The translations under genes and the position numbers were made by a program. The notes beneath the pieces are model-generated. The model saw only the letters and a list, made by a program, of their open reading frames with translations, did no database searches and had not been told where the DNA came from. 27,445 nucleotides of DNA, taken from NCBI GenBank assembly GCA_043381765.1, contig JBHJMP010000790.1, positions 1-27,445 on the forward strand, written 5' to 3'. Shown here piece after piece: positions 19,773 through 27,445 of this stretch (within the stretch, counting starts at the first letter, position 1; each line of letters opens with the position of its first letter). The stretch is from Collodictyon triciliatum. Lineage: Eukaryota; CRuMs.

Positions 19773-22700
19773 ATGGCTACCACTGTAGAGACACTTGGCT
19801 CGCAAATACGGCTTGTGCTTTCCAATTCCACAAGCACAAACTTTCATTCAGTCACGGCGGAGTTACACCAGGTTTTTTTTTTTTTTGCGGACAATTCGTA
19901 CTTCCTCCTACTCGCCTCTACTCGGAACCACGAAAGTGCTATGCTTACGACTATGAAGGCCCTATCTTGTCTTATTACACCTATACACCTCAATAAGTTG
20001 CATGATATCTCTAGCCAATTTTTTTTGGGTTCATGTTGTGATACACTCCTCCCAAAGTAACGACAAGAATGTGCTACGGTTCATATCATTATTCTATTTC
20101 TTCACTAAACTTATTTCTTGTCCCATCATACCGAGCCAGTTGGTTGCACCGTTTGGAGCGGATGGGCTGACCCTTATGTTCCAGTTGCTGTTGGAAGAGC
20201 TTCTAAAGGCCCACCCGATCATCCCCAAAGAAAACACAAAGCTGGTTCTCTTCCAACAGGAACTTGCAGCCTTGAATCAACGTGCAGACTATGTCCATAT
20301 TCTGGCGCGAGTGTTTTCCCAAGTTCCAAGAACAGCAGACAAGTTTCTGATGCATTTCAGTAAACAATTTCGGCTTTCTCCACTCCACGAGTTTATTCTG
20401 TGCTCAGCCTGGGTTTTCTCCTCCGATGAATATCTTCGAGCCCAAGGTTCTCATTCAATAATAACGTATACGCTCATAACCTTTCGATCGATATAAAGCG
20501 TCAACATATGACAATCTTTCAAAATTTCTCTTGTGACCTCGTACTTTTTACAAATTGTACCTCATTTCCCTGTAATCTTTAGTCTATATTTTCTGACACC
20601 GCTTCTTTCACGTTTCTTTTTGAAATATTACTTATTCATTATATCTCTCTCATAGGAATAAATCATTTGATCACTAAGTTGAAGGAGAATCCCACCTCTT
20701 TGGTTGAGGCAGGCTTGTCAGAGATTGTCCTGCGGAACCTACTCGTTATCATAAACCATAACCCGACTCTAAGAGGAATACTGGAGAATCCGTCAATAAG
20801 AGACTATATAGTTACCTTGGCAGAGCAAAATTTGTCGTTTGCATACCTCCTTCCAAAAGCTGATGAGCAGCTATCTATGAATCCCAGGTTAGATATGTGA
20901 TGTCATATGAAGGATATTCAAAAGATTTCTCGGTGGAATGAATGCCATTGCCCCACAATCTCTATTCTACATAATTTATCTATCTATTCTACCGTATGAC
21001 ATTCAATGTTTTTGTAATTATCCTCATAATGAATCATCATTTCTTTCCTTGATAATTTTTCTTTGAAACCTAATCACACTGAATTCTCCCAGAGCCCTTA
21101 CCCAGGATAAAGACCTTGCTGGGACTGGAATCATCATATCTTCTTCCATCGCTGCTCAGTCAATGCGTGCAATACCCATATATAGAACTCTTCAGGATTT
21201 GGGATACATCGCTACTGCCAGCGTCCAATTTTTTAGAGGCATTCTCTCGCAGTTCCCTCCTCTTCAAGACTTGGATACGATATCGATCATATCGATGGTG
21301 TGTCGAACACACACGGGGCTGGAGCCATCCATAGGGTTATCTTTCAATGCCAACGGGACAATATCAATAGGACAACAAGTTCCTGTTTCTACAGAAGGCT
21401 CTCCAACTCAATGGAACCTCGATGTTCTTATATCTGTACTTAAAGAGGTACCACAAATACACCTATGATAAAATGTTCCAATTAAGTAGTTTTATCTTCG
21501 TCAAAAAGTAATCTTTCGGGTTATTAATATGCAGAAATTCATCTGCAGCTAGACAGTACGATACGTTAATTATATGTCCTTTTTTTTTTCCCGGAAAGCT
21601 AACTTTAGAGTATTACCAATCATTTTTTCCTTGAAAAAATAACAAAAGATTACAGCGACGAATAAGCAACTCTGGTTCGCACTTGATTCACCTGATTTCT
21701 ACATCGAAGACCAGAAAGGGTTTGCAATGTTCATGACAATATTCCGAGGGCTGAACGGCGGACCAAACGTACACTTTTTTTCTCCTCACATGAAGCGCTC
21801 TTGATTTTCCTTACCATCAATTAATGTTTTAACGCTAAGTGCCCCAATCTCGACCAATATTACTGATTCGCCACCACACCCTACAGGCAAATTTTCCCCT
21901 GGGAATTATTTTCAAGAAATGGCAAAACACGCAGAGTCAAGTGTCATTCCTTCGCTTTGCTATTCTATCCCCACCTGAAGTGTTCAGTTTTGCTGAATCT
22001 CCAAGAAGACTCTCTACTGCTGGTACGTCTCATGGATTAATTATTGACATATGAGATTTTGAACCAAAGCAAATCTCCTCAACATATTATTTCCGTTAAT
22101 ATGCTGTTCACTCCGCGAACAGATGCTACAATATCTATGATGTCAAAGCAGCCTATTCTCCACGCATGGATTTCTATCGATCTGATTGAAGTGCTGGTGG
22201 AGCTCTGTACAAAAGAAAATTATATTTCGATTCGCTCTCTGCTTGATCTAGCCATAAAGAACTGCGCAGATATCCTGTTCCTCGGAATTGCATCACTAAC
22301 TGAGCTTTTGAGCAGAGTATGTTTCCACACGTTTCAGTAGATTATCTGGCTTTGAATACTTGGAAATACCCCTCAATTAACCTGTAAATTACCTAGCCTA
22401 TCGTCCAAGAGGTATCTTCGGTTCTTTTGCTCCTTTATCTTGGAGGTCAACAGGTATCGAATGCTGTGGTTGCCAGGGTCTGGCAAGGCAATCGCAATAT
22501 CTTGATTACAGCTATGGTGACTGTTTATCAACGGGAACCGACACTCCTTACCCGCATACTGGACCTTGCTCAAGAGCTTAAGGTTGTTTGTCTGCATACA
22601 AATATGTTCTATTTTTACTCTTGTTTTTATTTATTGCCCAATCCACATATAAAACGCAAAGAGAAAATAATTACAAGACTCATGTCAATCCTTCGCTCCC

Positions 22701-25700
22701 CATCTTCACTGAAGCATACTTATTAAACTTAATGATGAAATCCACCAGGGATTAACCGTTATCTTGGAATACCCTTTGTTTCATTTCACGTATGTTCAAT
22801 TCTAATAAACTAAGGGGTCCAATTGCATATGGCTACTGCGTCAAATCATGATATTTTCTCCAGACCACGATTCGACTTGCTAGATTTCACCTCCTGAAAT
22901 TCATAGTGCAACCCCTCTTATCCTTAATTCTGTGATAGAATCGACTTAGCTAGCCTTGCCTCTCGTCGTGAATATCTCAATCTGGAAAAGTGGCTTAGAG
23001 ATAGGATAATAGAAACACCTCAATCGCAACAAATTGTTTCCTTGTTCATTACTGAATGCCTTATCTTTCTTCACGAACGCCTGCCTCGACAGTTCAAAGG
23101 TTTACTACTCATTATTCTCGTAACTTAAAAAGGGCAATTGCTCAGAGAACTAGAAAGATTAGCCTTTTTTTTTTTTTGAAAAATTTAATACCCAATATAC
23201 TTATTTTTCGGATTAATCACGTAGTTGTAGATACACAGCGATCACCACAGCATCCTTTTCAATCCACAATTAGTGTTTTTATAACAGTGCTGCAATCTAA
23301 AGCTCAGTAATATTTTGTTATTGCGTTGAATTTTTGAAAGTCTTTTTTTTATCTGCATTATCTATTTTGTTTTATTTGCTAACTTTTTTCTTTTTTTAAA
23401 GGCTTTTATCTCCTGAGCAGGCTGCAAAGTTTAAAGATATCAAGGTAAATGCTAATCTTGACGTCAATGATAAATTTTAAGTACAACAGCTAATCGATTC
23501 GAATGATTTATAAGCCCACTTTCCAACTATTTCGTCAATTTATAACATATCAAGCTGTCTCAGCACTTACTAAAGCATCGTATGCAGATGTACTACCAAC
23601 AAATGTTTGCCAATGTGGATAGTGGCGCAAATACAACTGGTCCGATGTCAATTGCAACAACTCAGTGAGTAGAAAACGACCCATCCGAAAGATATATTTA
23701 TATGTATGTGCATATGACTCTCTAATATTGATATTACGACCAGACCTAATTTGACTAATTATTTCAGGAGCGAATCAACACCTGGATTTCCACCTGAAAT
23801 TGAGAGTAGAGCAAACTCATTATTCCAAAATGTAGGGTTCTCATGATTTTAACTGTTTCAAAAATTAACACAAATTAGACTTTAGCCATTTTTATGTTAT
23901 TCTCTTTTACATCAATAAATCAACATGAATATTTCACCCGTCCATTTTTTTTTTCACTTTACTATCCTTTCTTGTAGACATACGCAAATACAATCTCTAT
24001 CGAAGATGTGATTGAAACTCTGAGGAACTACAAGAACTCTTCCGATTCGCAGGATTCTGCTGTGTATAGTTGTATGATTCAAAGTCTCATCGATGAGCAC
24101 AAATATTTCCCAAAATACCCAGAGAAAGAGCTCCGAATCACCGCGATTTTGTTTGGGCAGCTTATCAACCATAATCTCATACCGCCAAACCTGACGCAGT
24201 ATGAACACCTTGATTTATATGATAGCTGTCGAATCCTTTTCTTACTTCCATACATCTGAATATTGAACTGAATATTAGTGTTACTCTCATATGACTATTT
24301 TTTTTTAATTTGAATCATTATTTTAGATTTGCATTGAACCTGGTCCTGGATTCATTGAAGAAGCAGCCAAACACCAAAATGTTTAAATTCGGGCTTATTA
24401 CGCTCGAGCAATTTAAAAGGAAGCTGCCAGAATATCAAGGGGTAAAGATATACTCAATTGTTTTTATTCTCCCCAAGAAACGAATTGTAAATCCAGCAGT
24501 CTCTGGTGCTATTTAAATACATGAAATGCACGAAACTGAAACATGGTCTCTTTTTAAAAATTAGTTTGTCAGTCAAATTCTTCAAATACCAAACATCCGT
24601 CAAATACCAGAAATGCTTGATATTATCATTATGATTGGTCAGCCTATTGTTATGGTAATTTTTTTTACCAATAATAATTTGATATTGTTTTATATAATAT
24701 ATTTTACGCATGATCAAAAAGCTCCCTCATTTTTTTTTGAAACCAAAGTTGTTAAATGCTCAAATGCAACTTCTCTCCCGATAAAAGGAAGGTACACCAG
24801 CTTCGGCCCCGGGTCTAGCCGCGACACCACCGCCAGTGACGGTAATAAAAAATTTCTAAACTTTATGTAGGAAACAAAACCCTACTTTTCTACTTTTTTT
24901 TAACCTTGAGACCACCATAACTATGAACTCATTCTAAACTGTCTTGGTTGAACAGGAAACACCAACAATTACGACGTCTGCGACTAAGGTATACTATTCA
25001 TTTTACATTCACGTCTATTTTTATCCTTAATGAAGCAAATACTATGTAAAAAGATGGGAATGCTATATTATGAAACACATCCACCATACACCTTCTACTA
25101 TTCCCCATTTAGCCATCCAGAGAGCCCTCGATTGTGACATCATTGAATGTGAATCTTTTGCTGGAGGCAGCTCCCAGAGTTGCTCAACTCCCTGATGAAC
25201 TACGTGACAAAATCCACTTCATATGGAACAATCTCTCCCAAGTATGTCTTTGTGACGAGCGGGTCATCCCAATTCCCTCTATTCTGTCCCTTGTGATTAT
25301 GAACACTTTTGGACAAACATTCAATACTAAATTATCTTTTTAAACAAAAACAATGTGCCGCATACTTCAGACCAACTTGGACCAAAAAGCACACGCTTTC
25401 CGAGACTTGTTGGATTTGCAGTATCTTCCGGCTATTTCACAGTACATAGTCATTAACCGAGCGAGCATGGAGCCTAATTTTCATAATGTAAGATGAAATA
25501 TGATTATATGCTGACTTTTGTTTAAACTGCATTTGCATCTTTATGATGATGTTACCCAAACGATAACCCGACAACTTCCAAGACTTAAATTCATTTATTC
25601 ACAGCTTTATCTCAGCTTCTTGGAAACGCTCAACATGAGTGCCCTCAGCCGGATGATCACTCAAATTACTATCGACAGCATCCGAGTTCTATTGACCCAG

Positions 25701-26561
25701 GACGTCAAAGTGGGATCTACGGAAAAGTGAGATTAAACCAACCTTTCTGATCAAGTTATCATTTCAAAAGAGCATTCCAGATAAATTCGAAAACTATTAT
25801 CCATGTTTTTTTTTTTTTAAAAAATTCACACCTTAATTTGTATCAATCACAGAACTTTGCTGAAAAATCTCGGCAGCTGGTTAGGAAGCATTACCATAGC
25901 TAAAAATAAACCCATTCTTCATCGCTACATCGCCTTGAAAGTAAGAATAATATGGAAATAGAAATAGAAATAGAAATAGAAATAGAAATAGAAATAGAAA
26001 TAGAAATAGAAATAGAAATAGAAATAGAAATAGAAATAGAAATAGAAATAGAAAAATAATAGACCCTGTTATCGAATTAGCTTGCAGTAAATTTATGACT
26101 CAAAATTCCAATGGAAACTTACATTTTTTTCCTTTATTCGAACAATAGAAACTTACATATTTCTTTCAAAACAATATGCTTTTATTTTATTTTATGAAAG
26201 AACTTAAACGGCATCCTCTCTTTTGGTTGATAGCTGCATCTAAATACAGTTTTACATGTAAAGTCCTATAACTTACTTTTGCTATTGCTCAACAGGAACT
26301 GATTTTGGAGGCCTACGATAGGGACAATTTGACATCAGTCATTCCCTTTGTTTGTAAAGTTCTTGAATCGTGTAATAGGTCCAAAGTTTTCAAGCATTAC
26401 AACCCCTGGGTTTTCAATATACTCCGATTGCTTGTGGAAATTCACAGGGTTCCTGGGATAAAACTTCACATTAAGTTCGAAGTCGAAGTGCTGTTCAAGT
26501 TCCTTTCAATCGAGTTCAAAGGTTACTTCATTCAATATCTTCTTTCTATCCCTTTTTTTTA

Positions 26562-26633
<72 letters not shown>

Positions 26634-27414
26634 AAGAAATAATCTGCTACAGAATTTGTAGGTATGTCGCAGAGATACAAATCCCACTATATTTTTCCTC
26701 CACAAATCAATTTTAGTACTCAACTTGAATTCGATGAATAAACTAATCATGTATGATATTTGCTCATAGACGTTCCTCCAAGTGACTTATGCCATGGTAG
26801 AAAAGGACGAGCCGAAGAGAGCAATACCCAGAATGTGATGTCAAAGCCTACCGGACAAGTCAATAGTCAGCCATCAGCCGAATCCACTACCACTTCTATG
26901 GGGATTGGTAATAGGACCGCAATTCCCCGACTACTTCGTTTCCAAATAGTTGAGTGACACGAACTTCTGTCATCTAATATATCCTTTACAACTCACCTAG
27001 ACCCAAAAATATGGCCGCTCTTTGCCTCAAAAATACAAATCAGTTTCCCAACACCCGACATCCTTTCAGTGCCACGGTCGCGTGCAATAACTCTATTAGC
27101 AACACAGAAGGCCATTCAAGATGTAAGATTTAACATTATGTCAATTATACTCTACGTGCTAATCATATATATTTGGCTTATGCACCGTTTATATGAGTCT
27201 TAACACCGCCTACGTCATTCTCAAAAGATTTTTTCATCTGAAATATTTCAATTCATCAATTTCTTCGCAAAATAGATTATGGGTCCCGTGGTTGATCGAT
27301 CAGCATCTATCGCTTGCATCACAACAAAGGAGCTAGTTTGCAAAGACTTTGCCACCGACACAGACGAGGTGCGATTGAAGCAGGCTGCCCAGAATATGGC
27401 TCAAAGTTTGGCAG
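19773..27414 (+). CDS. CNOT1: CNOT1 (NOT1), CCR4-NOT scaffold, 5' part, 27 exons; continues past the window
   Basis: Scaffold of the cytoplasmic CCR4-NOT deadenylase. Exons: 19773-19871, 20140-20446, 20656-20887, 21093-21447, 21649-21768, 21887-22022, 22123-22316, 22397-22582, 22749-22789, 22939-23099, 23231-23306, 23402-23444, 23588-23664, 23768-23831, 23978-24198, 24327-24441, 24565-24654, 24788-24841, 24956-24988, 25113-25241, 25371-25487, 25605-25726, 25853-25940, 26296-26521, 26770-26907, 27001-27122, 27276-27414; every phase joins, about 1,228 codons. The N-terminal HEAT region shows [33 protein letters not shown] and [13 protein letters not shown]. The CAF1-binding MIF4G region shows [49 protein letters not shown] and [11 protein letters not shown]. 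The CNOT9-binding (DUF3819) region begins at IWPLF and [11 protein letters not shown]. The Ser/Thr linker between HEAT and MIF4G is short compared with animals. Introns hold GAAATA and ATT arrays and insertion copy 4. Confidence 0.97.
25949..26055. repeat. GAAATA hexamer array, about 17-18 copies
   Basis: A near-perfect 6-bp tandem repeat in the CNOT1 intron 25941-26295, beginning about ten bases after the splice donor. Confidence 0.95.
26114..26158 (-). mobile_element. Truncated poly(A) insertion, copy 4 (shortest)
   Basis: Perfect 11-bp direct repeats (26114-26124, 26148-26158) flank a 23-nt insert. On the minus strand the insert reads TATTGTTCGAATAAAGG, then six A. It is antisense to CNOT1, in the same intron as the GAAATA array. 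Confidence 0.75.
26564..26632. repeat. ATT trinucleotide array, about 22 copies
   Basis: Pure ATT/TTA tandem repeat in the CNOT1 intron 26522-26769. Confidence 0.95.
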
Positions 27415-27445
27415 GTTTGTCTTGTTTCCAAAATAACCTTATCTT

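Noticed and set aside
19457-19996. 179-codon frame with LCPLSFV repeats
   Set aside because: It is open only because a 7-bp repeat has no stop in any frame; it overlaps the CNOT1 first exon in another frame and has no family similarity.
1-27445. CRISPR arrays, operons, insertion sequences of prokaryotic type
   Set aside because: Every recognised gene is eukaryotic and spliced; the tandem repeats are simple microsatellites without spacers.

Overview
This is nuclear DNA of an intron-dense, AT-rich unicellular eukaryote. I read it as eight protein genes on both strands. Exons were traced by hand from GT/AG splice sites, codon-phase continuity across every junction, and recall of protein families. 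No search or alignment was run. Five genes belong to recognised eukaryotic families: YIPF6 (Golgi/ER membrane traffic), a Bardet-Biedl-type CCT-like chaperonin, a MINDY-type deubiquitinase, TAF6 (TFIID/SAGA) and CNOT1 (CCR4-NOT scaffold). A BBS6-like chaperonin would suggest an organism with cilia or flagella; a zoosporic fungus or another flagellate protist fits, but the lineage cannot be fixed from this window.

Layout: YIPF6 (-, 401-1814) and the chaperonin-like gene (+, 2382-6007) diverge from a shared 567-bp interval. A two-pass membrane protein with a Cys-rich, multiply glycosylated ectodomain (-, 6386-9500) converges on the chaperonin. A small unknown gene (-, 10059-10735) and another unknown gene (+, 11066-11515) diverge from a GC-richer interval. 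The MINDY gene (+, about 11605-14166) has its N-terminal catalytic part inside a 570-base assembly gap, and it converges on TAF6 (-, 14441-18851 or further upstream). TAF6 and CNOT1 (+, 19773 to beyond the window end, 27 exons seen) diverge from an interval holding a 7-bp tandem array. Most introns are about 75-250 nt; a few proposed ones are only 33-34 nt.

Non-coding content is rich in simple repeats, nearly all in introns or promoters: TTC/GAA, TTTTTTG, GAAA, CTTTT, TTTGTCC, GAAATA and ATT arrays. There is also a perfect 36-bp palindrome.

The most interesting structure is a set of four tiny insertions (23-50 nt). All share the same 3' core (TTGAATCGAATAAAGG followed by an A-rich tail), each is flanked by 11-25 bp direct repeats, and each lies in an intron of a different gene. 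They look like extremely 5'-truncated insertions of one retrotransposed RNA, with an AATAAA signal, a poly(A) tail and target-site duplications. The genes do not form a functional operon; they are ordinary housekeeping genes packed closely together.
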